From assembly GCA_964606975.1 (NCBI GenBank), contig CAZSGY010000021.1, forward strand, positions 1 to 47,144: a DNA stretch of 47,144 bases, in the 5' to 3' direction. Numbering within the stretch: position 1 is the stretch's first letter; the number at the start of each line of letters is the position of its first letter. The stretch is from UBA8517 sp964606975 (GTDB taxonomy: Bacteria > Patescibacteriota > Microgenomatia > UBA8517). The notes under the pieces are model-generated. The model was not told the DNA's origin. It saw only the letters and a program-made list of their open reading frames with translations, and searched no databases. Positions 14,503-22,043 of the stretch are shown one piece after another. Both the position numbers and the translations under genes were made by a program.

Positions 14503-15024
14503 ATGAGAAAAATACTCATTTCTCTATTCATCGCTTCCGCCTTTCTTTTGAAAGCCGCGGGTGTTTCTTATGCCCAAAACATCGCCGACGGTTCGGCTTA
14601 TCTTAAAGCAGAGGGTAAGGGAAACAATTTCGACTATCGCGTCGAAAGCCTTAAGATGTTTTTACAAAAATACAATTCGCCTCTGGCTCCTTATGCTGAA
14701 GAGTTCGTTGTTTACGCGGATGAAAACGGCCTTGATTACAGGCTTGTACCCGCCATCACGGGAGTAGAATCTACATTTGGAAAGCGCATTCCACCTGAAT
14801 CCTATAATGCCTATGGTTGGGCGAACGGAAATTATAAATTTACTTCCTGGGAAGACTCTATTAAGCATGTATCAAAAACTCTTAAAAGTTCGTATATTGA
14901 TAAAGGAGCAACCTCAATTTATGAAATTGCCAGAATTTACGCCCCGCCTTCTTCAACTTGGGGAGGCAATGTGTCGTTTTTCGTATCAAAAATCGACACA
15001 CTACCGCTCAACTTTGATATATAA
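14503..15024 (+). CDS. secreted lysozyme-like (peptidoglycan hydrolase) protein
   Basis: 173 residues with a signal peptide (MRKILISLFIASAFLLKAAG, ending SYA near residue 24). The mature protein is a lysozyme-like domain: YNSPLAPYAEEFVVYADENG, LVPAITGVESTFGKRIPP with the presumed catalytic Glu (about residue 89), SYNAYGWAN, then a helical C-terminus. It is a soluble paralogue of the anchored protein at 13702-14337. Expression probably depends on read-through of the attenuator at 14453-14484, or on a weak -10 (TAAAAT) close to the ATG. Confidence 0.78.
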   Translation: MRKILISLFIASAFLLKAAGVSYAQNIADGSAYLKAEGKGNNFDYRVESLKMFLQKYNSPLAPYAEEFVVYADENGLDYRLVPAITGVESTFGKRIPPESYNAYGWANGNYKFTSWEDSIKHVSKTLKSSYIDKGATSIYEIARIYAPPSSTWGGNVSFFVSKIDTLPLNFDI

Positions 15025-15033
15025 TCTAAGCGC

Positions 15034-15116
15034 GCCGGGGTGGTGAAATGGCATACACGCATGGTTTAGGACCATGTGCCGTCAAAGGCGTGCAGGTTCG
15101 ACTCCTGTCCCCGGCA
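15034..15116 (+). tRNA. tRNA-Leu(TAG)
   Basis: Class II tRNA. Acceptor GCCGGGG/CCCCGGC, anticodon stem CATGG/CCATG with loop TTTAGGA (anticodon TAG), variable arm GCC...GGC, T-loop TTCGACT, A73, no CCA. A TATAAT (15020-15025) overlaps the stop codon of the preceding gene and is 8 nt upstream. Confidence 0.94.
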
Positions 15117-15146
15117 CTTCATTATTTTTTTGTGTTAATATTAGCT

Positions 15147-15272
15147 ATGGAGGCTAAATCTCTTCACATTCATAAAAAGCAAGATTCCTCTTTCAGAAAT
15201 ATCTTATTTATGATGATTCCCATTCTTGTTTTTTTAGCCACTTTTGCTTTATCTATTAACATTTTCAGATGA
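15147..15272 (+). CDS. 41-residue single-pass membrane protein
   Basis: ATG 15147 to TGA 15272. A charged N-terminus (MEAKSLHIHKKQDSSF) is followed by one hydrophobic helix (about residues 19-39, ILFMMIPILVFLATFALSIN). Its TGA overlaps the ATG of the DUF192 gene (ATGA at 15269-15272), which argues that it is translated and coupled. Function unknown; it may be a partner or targeting peptide for the DUF192 protein. Confidence 0.65.
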   Translation: MEAKSLHIHKKQDSSFRNILFMMIPILVFLATFALSINIFR

Positions 15273-15766
15273 CCAAAAAGATTATTCTTCCGATTATAGC
15301 CACTGCTCTTTTTATAACTGCTGTGGGTCTTTTTATTAAAAAGGCTGAAGTTGCCAACCCGACTGGACAATCGTCTACCGCAAACCCTAATACCATTGTC
15401 CGTATAAACGATATTGATATCTCTGTCAGTTTGGCCAAATCTCAGGAGGAACGTGAGAAAGGTCTTTCCGGAGTTTCTTCTCTTGGTACAAATTCAGGCA
15501 TGCTTTTTGTTTTTGAAGATAGTCAGAAAGCTCCAACTTTTTGGATGAAAGACACGCTTATCCCTCTCGACATAATCTGGATCAAGGACGACCAAATTAT
15601 AAGAATCGATAAAAACGTTCCCGTTCCCGACAAAAACACCCCGGATAACAAATTGCCGACCTACTCTGCGGGCAGTCCTGTAGATTATGTTTTGGAGGTA
15701 AACGCAGGTTTTTCGGATACCAACTCCATTAAAGTAGGTGATAAAGTAGATTTATTAGGAATTTAA
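15269..15766 (+). CDS. membrane-anchored DUF192 protein
   Basis: 165 residues. An N-terminal transmembrane/signal anchor (ILPIIATALFITAVGLFI, about 5-22) precedes a DUF192 domain with its characteristic motifs: GLSGVSSLGTNSGMLFVF, FWMKDTLIPLDIIWI, PVPDKNTPDNKLPTYSAG and VDYVLEVNAGF. DUF192 proteins are small exported beta-rich domains of unknown biochemical role. Translation is probably coupled to the 41-residue gene upstream by the ATGA overlap. The 3' end overlaps the convergent polymerase gene by 12 bp. Confidence 0.9.
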   Translation: MTKKIILPIIATALFITAVGLFIKKAEVANPTGQSSTANPNTIVRINDIDISVSLAKSQEEREKGLSGVSSLGTNSGMLFVFEDSQKAPTFWMKDTLIPLDIIWIKDDQIIRIDKNVPVPDKNTPDNKLPTYSAGSPVDYVLEVNAGFSDTNSIKVGDKVDLLGI

Positions 15767-17002
15767 CAAAGAAAATTCCTCCAGCTCTTTTACCCCTCCG
15801 AATGCGATTCTGTCCAAAACAACTTTGGCACCGGAAAAGCCTCTGGCGGGAGCAACTGTAAATGCTCCCCAACGGTCATTCACCAGATCGAGGCTGCGGA
15901 CTATTTTTTCCTTTTTAATTTCATCTTCAAAAAAATTAAGCTGGAGACTTTCATTTTTGCTCAAATTAAAACAGGAGACGGCTATGTTCAAAACCGGACT
16001 GTCGGGGTTTGCCTCCGATAAAAGCTTAAAGGCCGCCCTATAGATATCCCTGGTATCAAAATAATTTTTATTTATCTGCCTTCCTTTGTGCCAGTAGGTT
16101 CCATTTTTGTAGACAAGAGCCAAGTGCACCCCGGAAGCCCGGTATCCGGCGGTTCTTAATCGGCTGCACATCTTCTCGGTAAGTCTGGCAAGAATTGGCG
16201 CAAGATCTTCCGTTTTTGAAATATTCTTGCCGATTGCCACAGAATTCCCATAGCTTCTTCTTGCAAATTCAATATCATCTATTTCGTACCCCAAAAGGCG
16301 CATTTGCCAATAAAGTCCGGTTATTGAATGAAACGCAGATTTTAATTTCCAAACGGGTGAGCTATAAAAATCCAGGACTGAGTAAATTCCAAAAGCATTT
16401 AATCTGGCCGCGTTTGCGCTTTTTATGCCTGTCAAATCTGTGAGTTTAAGTTTTTTGTAAATCTCTTTAAAATTATCTTTATTTATCTCATCCAACCCGT
16501 CAGGTTTATGAAGCCCGGCAGCAATCTTGGCTAGATACCTATTGGGTGCTATCCCTATCGAAACTGTCAACCAATCTCCGATCTCTTTTTTAATTCTTTC
16601 TTTGATTTCCTGTCCGACCACCCTTAAAGGACTGTCCTTTAAGGTGGCATAATCTTTAAGATTGAGGGCAAACTCGTCTATCGACTTTGGGGAAAAGTTA
16701 TTTGTGTATTCAGAAATCAGATTCCTGAGTTTCAAATGCACATTTCTATATTTCCAAGGATCCGGTTTGAGTACTACAAGTTTGGGGTAAATGTTTTGGC
16801 CTTCAAAAACACGCATTCCGGTTTTAATACCAAGTTTTTTGGCTTCAATCGAAGATGCCAAGACACATCCGCCCCGTGTAGGGTAGGAGGCCACAACAAG
16901 TGGTTTACCCCGAAAAAAGGGATTTGCCTGCTGCTCAATAGTCGCAAAGCAGGAATTAATGTCGATATGTAAATTAAAAGATGGCGCAGTGTTAAATTCC
17001 AT
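15755..17002 (-). CDS. Y-family (DinB/UmuC-type) DNA polymerase
   Basis: 415 residues. Palm-domain metal ligands: Asp14 in LHIDINSCFATIEQ and the Asp109-Glu110 pair in SPKSIDEFAL. Fingers: ASYPTRGGCVLASSIEAKKLG. Helix-hairpin-helix thumb: KLTDLTGIKSANAARLNAFG. The C-terminal little-finger domain runs from about residue 240. It performs translesion synthesis past damaged bases. The length suits UmuC/Pol IV. Its ATG lies inside the end of the 76-residue gene upstream (11-bp overlap), so the two are translationally coupled. Confidence 0.92.
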   Translation of the reverse strand: MEFNTAPSFNLHIDINSCFATIEQQANPFFRGKPLVVASYPTRGGCVLASSIEAKKLGIKTGMRVFEGQNIYPKLVVLKPDPWKYRNVHLKLRNLISEYTNNFSPKSIDEFALNLKDYATLKDSPLRVVGQEIKERIKKEIGDWLTVSIGIAPNRYLAKIAAGLHKPDGLDEINKDNFKEIYKKLKLTDLTGIKSANAARLNAFGIYSVLDFYSSPVWKLKSAFHSITGLYWQMRLLGYEIDDIEFARRSYGNSVAIGKNISKTEDLAPILARLTEKMCSRLRTAGYRASGVHLALVYKNGTYWHKGRQINKNYFDTRDIYRAAFKLLSEANPDSPVLNIAVSCFNLSKNESLQLNFFEDEIKKEKIVRSLDLVNDRWGAFTVAPARGFSGAKVVLDRIAFGGVKELEEFSLLNS

Positions 17003-17222
17003 TTTCTATTTCTTCAAGTTTCCATCCCAGGGTTTCAGTATCAAAAACGAGCCTCATAAATAAAGTTTCCGTAACAACAGAAAAAACGTGATAAAGAGTG
17101 GTTCCTTTGTGGTAGGTGTGATGCAAGCCTATTTTTTTAACTTTGTAAACGCGGTTTTTCCACTTTACCCATCTGGGATATTCGTTCATTCCCACTCCCA
17201 CTTTTTCATTTATGCTTTGCAT
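16992..17222 (-). CDS. small basic protein coupled to a Y-family polymerase
   Basis: 76 residues, beta-rich and basic: EYPRWVKWKNRVYKVKKIGLHHTYHKGTTLYHVFSV is split by aromatic and His residues, followed by LVFDTETLGWKLEEIE. The family is not recognised. The start is either ATG 17222 or the internal Met12 (ATG 17189), which is preceded by GTGGGAGTGGGA, a fair Shine-Dalgarno sequence. Overlap with the polymerase start suggests a small accessory or regulator, in the position that umuD or imuA-type partners hold elsewhere, though there is no sequence similarity to those. Confidence 0.7.
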   Translation of the reverse strand: MQSINEKVGVGMNEYPRWVKWKNRVYKVKKIGLHHTYHKGTTLYHVFSVVTETLFMRLVFDTETLGWKLEEIENGI

Positions 17223-17315
17223 TTTATTGTCTTTGCGGTCTTATTTATTTTCATTATCTTCCCGAAGAAAATACGAATCAAGTACATAAAAATGCATCAA
17301 ATGTTAAAATAAATC

Positions 17316-18332
17316 ATGTCAAAATCGAGACAAATTGTTTTTTACGTACTACTTGCCATTATCTTTGTTTTGATCGGCTGGTTCGGCCGTGTCCTATATA
17401 CTCTCCCCAAGGAAACCAGCCCTATTACAGAGGCGGTTTCTCAGATTAAACCCACACCTCTTTTGAAATACTCCATAGAAAACTTGTCCAATACAAATTT
17501 TGAGGAATCAAAAATTGAAATAGGAGAAATTCTTGATGAAACGGAAGAATATACTTCCTACAAATACTCTATGCGTTTTAGCCCTGATTTTTCGGAAAAT
17601 GTAAAAACAGTTACGGGAATGATAAATATACCCAAAAAGGAGGGGAGTTTCCCCGTCATTGTCATGTTTAGAGGTTTTGTTAACCAGGAGATTTATACAA
17701 CTGGTATCGGTACCAGACCGTCTGCAAAAGTTTTTGCTGAAAACGGATATATAACAGTCGCCCCTGATTTTCTTGGCTACGCGGATAGCGACGAAGAGGC
17801 AGAGAATATTTTTGAATCCCGTTTTCAAACCTATGTAACGGCAGCGGTAACCATAAAATCCGTGCCATCAATAGAAAACTGGAATAAAAAGAATATTTTT
17901 ATTTGGGGGCATTCAAACGGCGGGCAGGTGGCTTTGACAAGCCTTGAAATTACCGGTTTTGATTATCCCACTGTTCTTTGGGCGCCTGTAGGCAAGCCAT
18001 TCCCTGCCTCCATTCTTTATTACGTCGACGGGGCAGAGGATGGGGGCAAGCTTCTCATTACAAAACTTGCAGAATTTATGGACATTTATAACGCCAAAAG
18101 TTTTTCACTGACCGAACATTTTGACAAAATTAAAGCTCCGATTGAAATTAACCAGGGCACTGCGGACACCGCCGTTCCTTATTGGTGGAGTGATGAACTT
18201 GTAGAAGCGCTCGAAAAAGCAGATGTCGATGTTACCTATAAGAAATATTTCGGCGCCGATCACAACCTCGTCCCTGTCTGGAATAGTGCCGTTGAAAATT
18301 CACTGCTTTTCTTCAATTCACACAAGAAGTAA
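17316..18332 (+). CDS. membrane-anchored alpha/beta hydrolase (dienelactone hydrolase/peptidase S9-like)
   Basis: 338 residues. An N-terminal transmembrane helix (about 7-29) is followed by an extracytoplasmic alpha/beta-hydrolase domain. The catalytic triad can be read: Ser in GHSNGGQVA (about 203), Asp in QGTADTAVP (about 288) and His in GADHNL (about 317). PVIVMFRGFVN provides the oxyanion-hole strand. It probably cleaves an ester or peptide at the cell surface; substrate unknown. The -10 TAAAAT at 17305-17310 ends only 5 nt before the ATG. Confidence 0.85.
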   Translation: MSKSRQIVFYVLLAIIFVLIGWFGRVLYTLPKETSPITEAVSQIKPTPLLKYSIENLSNTNFEESKIEIGEILDETEEYTSYKYSMRFSPDFSENVKTVTGMINIPKKEGSFPVIVMFRGFVNQEIYTTGIGTRPSAKVFAENGYITVAPDFLGYADSDEEAENIFESRFQTYVTAAVTIKSVPSIENWNKKNIFIWGHSNGGQVALTSLEITGFDYPTVLWAPVGKPFPASILYYVDGAEDGGKLLITKLAEFMDIYNAKSFSLTEHFDKIKAPIEINQGTADTAVPYWWSDELVEALEKADVDVTYKKYFGADHNLVPVWNSAVENSLLFFNSHKK

Positions 18333-18454
18333 AGACTTAAAATCCTAATCGGAGAATACTAACAATAAAGATAGCTAACTCTTTCAAAATCCGCTAAATG
18401 CTTTTTATATGTGCGGCCCGCCTTTATCGCGCCCACACTCCTATCTTTTACTTA

Positions 18455-18479
18455 AACTATCAGCTTTTGGCTAATAGTT
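18455..18479 (-). terminator. possible terminator after the RRM gene
   Basis: On the minus strand, AACTATTAGC-CAAAA-GCTGATAGTT forms a 10-bp stem (one T-G) that begins within the TAA stop. The following tail is not T-rich, so termination is uncertain; it may simply protect the 3' end. The remaining gap 18333-18454 holds no gene that I can support. Confidence 0.4.
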
Positions 18480-18738
18480 ACTGTCTTGGTTCCATGGGCT
18501 TGGCAACATTGACATTAATCTTACGACCTTTTAATTCGTATTGATTAAATTTTTCAATTGCTGCTTGTGCTTCGGCATCGCTTCCCATTGTGACGAAACC
18601 AAAACCACGGCTTCTGCCAGTCATTCTATCTGTTATGATAGCTGCATCAGCTACTGTTCCGGCTCCTGCAAAAAGGGCTTTTAGATCCTCAACACTTACT
18701 TCCCACGCTAAATTACCAATAAATAATTTGGATTGCAT
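18478..18738 (-). CDS. RRM-domain RNA-binding protein
   Basis: 86 residues, a single RNA recognition motif. RNP2 is KLFIGNLAW (about 4-12) and RNP1 is RSRGFGFVTM (about 42-51), both with the aromatic residues needed to stack on RNA bases. The C-terminal tail is short (AKPMEPRQ), without the Gly-rich extension of many cyanobacterial Rbp proteins. Such proteins often accumulate in cold and bind mRNA. The 5' leader has GGGAGGTG but 15 or more bases before the ATG, much farther than normal, in contrast to the leaderless genes around it; regulation through the leader is possible. Confidence 0.93.
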   Translation of the reverse strand: MQSKLFIGNLAWEVSVEDLKALFAGAGTVADAAIITDRMTGRSRGFGFVTMGSDAEAQAAIEKFNQYELKGRKINVNVAKPMEPRQ

Positions 18739-18837
18739 TTATTTTAAAATTTTCACCTCCCTTTAAAGAAGTCTGAACAAAGGTTGAGCTTGATACTATC
18801 GAAGCCACACTATCCCTTGAAAACTCTGTGTATAGTA

Positions 18838-18843
18838 TATAAT
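18838..18843 (+). promoter_or_regulatory. -10 box TATAAT upstream of 18856
   Basis: TATAAT ends 12 nt before the ATG at 18856; a TTGAAA lies at 18817-18822 with a short 15-nt spacer. It is divergent from the RRM gene. Confidence 0.5.
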
Positions 18844-18855
18844 AATTGGTATCAA

Positions 18856-19068
18856 ATGACAAATACGGGGAGCAAAACTGATTCCAAGAATGAACCGGCA
18901 GATAAACCCGGTAGTGTACCCAAGATTCCCACTTTGAATTTTGGATTCAAGCGTACATCCATGTTTTCCGGAAACAAAGGATTTATGCCCAAAGGCGCGC
19001 CAAGGACTAAATTTAACCAGTCAACTTTCCACACTCAGCATAAAGGAGGCCCCAGCGGGGGGAAATAA
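18856..19068 (+). CDS. small basic low-complexity protein
   Basis: 70 residues from ATG 18856; an in-frame start at 18784 would place the promoter inside the gene. The sequence is rich in Lys, Gly, Pro, Asn and Ser and predicted to be disordered, with a repeated Phe/Gly flavour (LNFGFKRTSMFSGNKGFMPKG, described in parts) and ends HKGGPSGGK. Not recognised; the positive charge suggests nucleic-acid or ribosome binding. It sits between an RNA-binding protein and trigger factor. Confidence 0.55.
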   Translation: MTNTGSKTDSKNEPADKPGSVPKIPTLNFGFKRTSMFSGNKGFMPKGAPRTKFNQSTFHTQHKGGPSGGK

Positions 19069-19094
19069 GAGTAGCCAGAAGGCAACACCTGCGG

Positions 19095-19100
19095 TATAAT
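19095..19100 (+). promoter_or_regulatory. -10 box TATAAT of trigger factor
   Basis: A perfect TATAAT only 6 nt before the ATG at 19107, implying a transcript that begins at the start codon. TAGCCA at 19072-19077 is a 4/6 -35 match with a 17-nt spacer. Confidence 0.55.
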
Positions 19101-19106
19101 ACCCTC

Positions 19107-19982
19107 ATGAATGACAAGATAACGCATGTTATAGCCAAAGAGGACAACGGTAATATTCAAATCACCTTTACCATTCCTTTTGCTATCATCCAAAAAGAGG
19201 AGGAGGAAGCTTTGAAGGAATTTGCCAAGGAGATTGAGGTCCCGGGTTTCAGAAAAGGTATGGCTCCTATCGAAAGAGTTAAAGACAAAGTTTCCCAAAA
19301 TGATTTAATTGAGCATGCATTGGGTCATGTTCTACCAAAAGCTTTGGGCGACGCTATTACCGAAAGCAAGCTTCAGATTGCTATTTATCCAAAATTTGAA
19401 CTTATCAGTGCCAAAGACGGCGAGGCCTGGCAAATCAGAGGAATAACCTGTGAATTACCTAAATTTGAGCTTGGTGACTATAAAAAAGCTGTGGCCGGAG
19501 AATTCAGAAGTGCATCTTTGGTTGTTCCCGGAAAAAATGATAATGATAAAGGGGTCATGACGCGCGAACAAAAAGAACAAATAGCCATTAAGGCCCTCCT
19601 TGAGAACACCAAAATTCAGATTCCTCAAATATTAATTGAGGAGGAGGCTGACAGCCGACTTTCAAGCCTTTTGGGCAGATTGGAAAAATTAGGTTTGGCA
19701 CTGGAAAACTATCTTGCTTCAGTTGGCAAAAAAGCAGAAGACCTGAGAGCCGATTATGCCAATCAGGCACGCGAGGCAATTTCGCTTGATCTTATTTTAA
19801 CCAAAATTGCCGAAGAGGAAAATCTTAAAATCGATCAAAAAGAAGTTGAATCCGCCCTTAATATGTCACAGGTTGACAAAAATGCATCACAAAACCCTTC
19901 CGATATAGAAAATAGAAAAAGATTAATGGAGTCAATTTTGAGGCGTCGTGCAGCTCTGGATTTTTTGATAGGCTTGGGATAA
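19107..19982 (+). CDS. tig: trigger factor lacking the PPIase domain
   Basis: 291 residues against about 430 in E. coli. The N-terminal ribosome-binding domain is clear, with the signature EVPGFRKGMAP (about 44-54) that contacts ribosomal protein uL23. The next segment goes directly to the C-terminal substrate-cradle region (LENTKIQIPQILIEEEADSR...), which matches the usual 'vP..lv..E...r' start of that domain. The FKBP-type prolyl isomerase domain is missing; only a short linker (about 135-155) stands in its place. Chaperone activity on nascent chains should remain. Nearly leaderless promoter. Confidence 0.88.
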   Translation: MNDKITHVIAKEDNGNIQITFTIPFAIIQKEEEEALKEFAKEIEVPGFRKGMAPIERVKDKVSQNDLIEHALGHVLPKALGDAITESKLQIAIYPKFELISAKDGEAWQIRGITCELPKFELGDYKKAVAGEFRSASLVVPGKNDNDKGVMTREQKEQIAIKALLENTKIQIPQILIEEEADSRLSSLLGRLEKLGLALENYLASVGKKAEDLRADYANQAREAISLDLILTKIAEEENLKIDQKEVESALNMSQVDKNASQNPSDIENRKRLMESILRRRAALDFLIGLG

Positions 19983-19995
19983 ACTCGTCACTAAA

Positions 19996-20625
19996 ATGGC
20001 GGTTCAAAACAAAAAAAACCAACCAAATATAACTCGCCAAAACATCGTAGAGTCCATAAAGGACCTGGGTGGGAGCACTGCGACCCAAACAGCAGACCTG
20101 GTCAAGGATACTTCAGCGGATTTTATCAGAGAGCTTTTGGGGCTTCCTTTAGCGAATGTCAAAAGATCAGGAGAACTTACTGAAGGTCGATCTATTCAAA
20201 TGAGCGAGGTCCTAAGCGGCCGGGAGGAGCGAAATTCCAAAGAAAGAAAACAGGTTAATTTTGAAAAAAGGCTTATCTCCGAAGAAAAAATGGCTAGCCA
20301 GGAAAAAAGCCAGGCTTTAAAAGTGGAACTTCAAGCTATAATGCAGGAGGTTAAAAAAGTAGCCGAAAGTACGGAAAACCTGGGGACCGATTTGGTTGCG
20401 GCGTCCATGACTGCTCCGGTTGAACCGGGAGTTTATCACGTTAACTTTTTTACCAACTTGCTTGGGTTTTTGAGATCATTCAGAGAAAAAATTGACTTGA
20501 CATCTACTTGGCTTGCATCGGCAAATAAACGCGCGGAAAAGAAAAACTATTGGGCAACGTATAAAAAGAAAGGCAGTTCATTCCTACTTTCTCCGGACCA
20601 TTATCTTTCCAGGTCAGCCGGTTAA
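19996..20625 (+). CDS. uncharacterised cytoplasmic protein with coiled coil
   Basis: 209 residues, 13 bp after trigger factor and probably in its operon. Segments: basic N-terminus, SADFIRELLGLPLANVKRSG, a charged coiled coil (about 85-135, EKRLISEEKMASQEKSQ region), then a more ordered C-terminus (VEPGVYHVNFFTNLLGFLRS) and a basic tail. It resembles a hypothetical family that I associate with Microgenomates genomes (possibly DUF5660, from memory and not checked). Function unknown; the position beside trigger factor hints at protein or ribosome handling. Confidence 0.6.
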   Translation: MAVQNKKNQPNITRQNIVESIKDLGGSTATQTADLVKDTSADFIRELLGLPLANVKRSGELTEGRSIQMSEVLSGREERNSKERKQVNFEKRLISEEKMASQEKSQALKVELQAIMQEVKKVAESTENLGTDLVAASMTAPVEPGVYHVNFFTNLLGFLRSFREKIDLTSTWLASANKRAEKKNYWATYKKKGSSFLLSPDHYLSRSAG

Positions 20626-20686
20626 TTTTTGAGGCAAATTACGGAGATTTTTGCATTTAGAATCACAAAATGATAATATACATACT

Positions 20687-21034
20687 ATGGGTACTATAGA
20701 TAGGCCTTATTATAAACATTTTATTTTTGAAGTTGCCTGCAATTTTGAGAATGCAAATTCTATTGATTGGCTTAAAAACAAGACTGATTTGTTACTAGAG
20801 GCTCTCGGAATTAAAAAACTAAAAACAGTTTACCATCAGTTCCAGCCTCAAGGGATATCTCTTGTTTATATACTTTCTGCCTCACACATTGCCGTACACA
20901 CATGGCCAGAAAACAACTATGTTCAATTTGATCTTATCTCATGCCAGACAGATATCGATTTAGACAATCTAACTTTAGCCATGGATAAGGTTTTTGGTGA
21001 ACTTGAACATAGTGTAAAACACCTCGAATATTAG
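20687..21034 (+). CDS. speD: S-adenosylmethionine decarboxylase proenzyme-like (SpeD/SpeH)
   Basis: 115 residues from ATG 20687 (GATAAT 9 nt upstream). Pyruvoyl-dependent AdoMetDC makes the aminopropyl donor for polyamine synthesis by autocleavage before a Ser. The core SASHIAVHTWPENNYVQFDL aligns with the family LSESHISIHTWPE: Ser66 (pyruvoyl source), His71 and Cys86 keep the exact 5 and 20 residue spacings of the catalytic Ser/His/Cys. The residue before the cleavage Ser is Ala65 instead of the nearly invariant Glu. SpeD homologues turned into ornithine or arginine decarboxylases are known, so the substrate is not certain. First gene of the polyamine-type operon. Confidence 0.85.
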   Translation: MGTIDRPYYKHFIFEVACNFENANSIDWLKNKTDLLLEALGIKKLKTVYHQFQPQGISLVYILSASHIAVHTWPENNYVQFDLISCQTDIDLDNLTLAMDKVFGELEHSVKHLEY

Positions 21035-21077
21035 CCCAAAATTTGATTTTTTATGATTTTGTGCAATAATATAGGAC

Positions 21078-22043
21078 ATGTCTCAAGAGCAAGAAGGCTT
21101 TATTGCAGATGTTTGGCCAACAGGAAGGTGTGATATGGATTGTCCTTTTTGTTATGGTGCAGATGTACCAATAGTTCATTCTGGCCAACCGCTTCTTTAT
21201 CCTCCTACACCTGAAACAATATCACTAACAGGCTCGAATGAACCCAGAAACGAAGTCTCAATCGACGAATTTAAGAATGCTTTGAGAAAGCTTAAAGATT
21301 CAGGCCTTAACAAAATCAACATTGGCGGAGGTGAACCTCTAATGCGTTCAGAAACATCTGAAATTATAAGGTTTGCAAAACAAGATCTTGGACTCACGAT
21401 CTATCTATCAACTAATGGCACCTTTCTAAAACGCAGATACGACGAAATTAAGGACTATATTGACATACTTGGACTTCCACTGGATGGTAGCTCTCCTGAG
21501 ATGAATATCGCCGTGGGGAGAAGAGAATATCTATTTACCAACATATTATCTATTCTCACAAACTTTAAAGATAACCCACCTTCCCACAAAGTGAAAATCG
21601 GCACTGTTGTTTCAAAAATAAACCTTGGAGATTTGATAAATATCGGCAACGTTCTTTTTAGAAATTCTAAAATTTATAAACCGGATATTTGGAGAGTCTA
21701 TCAATTTGAAACATTAAAAGAAGGTTTAAAAAATAAGGAAATGTACCAGATTTCTGATACCGAATTTGCCAAAGCGTGCAATGAGATAAAACGGACCTTT
21801 CCAGACGTTGCTATAAATCCAAGATCAAACCAAGATCACTCAAATGCTTACTTTTTTGTTACGCCGGATCTTATGATCCAAACTGTAGACAATTCACATA
21901 AAAGTTTTGCCGATCTTAGAACAACTTCTCAAGAAAAATTGGAAAGCCTAATAAAAGAGCGAACAGAAACCGCTCACAGAGCCGAACAAAATCGAAATTG
22001 GATCGCTCCGACAATGGCAAACAAGAATGAAAAACTTATCTAA
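21078..22043 (+). CDS. radical SAM protein in the polyamine-type operon
   Basis: 321 residues. The cluster motif is CDMDCPFC (Cys18, 22, 25), then the SAM-binding INIGGGEPLM, LSTNGTFLKRR and ILGLPLDGSS. The pattern of motifs and the WRVYQFETLKEG strand near the C-terminus recall the viperin/MoaA-like part of the superfamily, but no SPASM or auxiliary cluster cysteines are visible. Substrate unknown. It sits between speD and a bpsA-like gene and overlaps the latter by 17 bp, so a role in modifying a polyamine, nucleotide or SAM derivative is a reasonable inference. Confidence 0.85.
   Translation: MSQEQEGFIADVWPTGRCDMDCPFCYGADVPIVHSGQPLLYPPTPETISLTGSNEPRNEVSIDEFKNALRKLKDSGLNKINIGGGEPLMRSETSEIIRFAKQDLGLTIYLSTNGTFLKRRYDEIKDYIDILGLPLDGSSPEMNIAVGRREYLFTNILSILTNFKDNPPSHKVKIGTVVSKINLGDLINIGNVLFRNSKIYKPDIWRVYQFETLKEGLKNKEMYQISDTEFAKACNEIKRTFPDVAINPRSNQDHSNAYFFVTPDLMIQTVDNSHKSFADLRTTSQEKLESLIKERTETAHRAEQNRNWIAPTMANKNEKLI

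Noticed and set aside
15048..15146. N-terminal extension of the frame at 15147 reading through tRNA-Leu(TAG)
   Set aside because: It is tRNA sequence; the ATG at 15147 begins the plausible small membrane protein.
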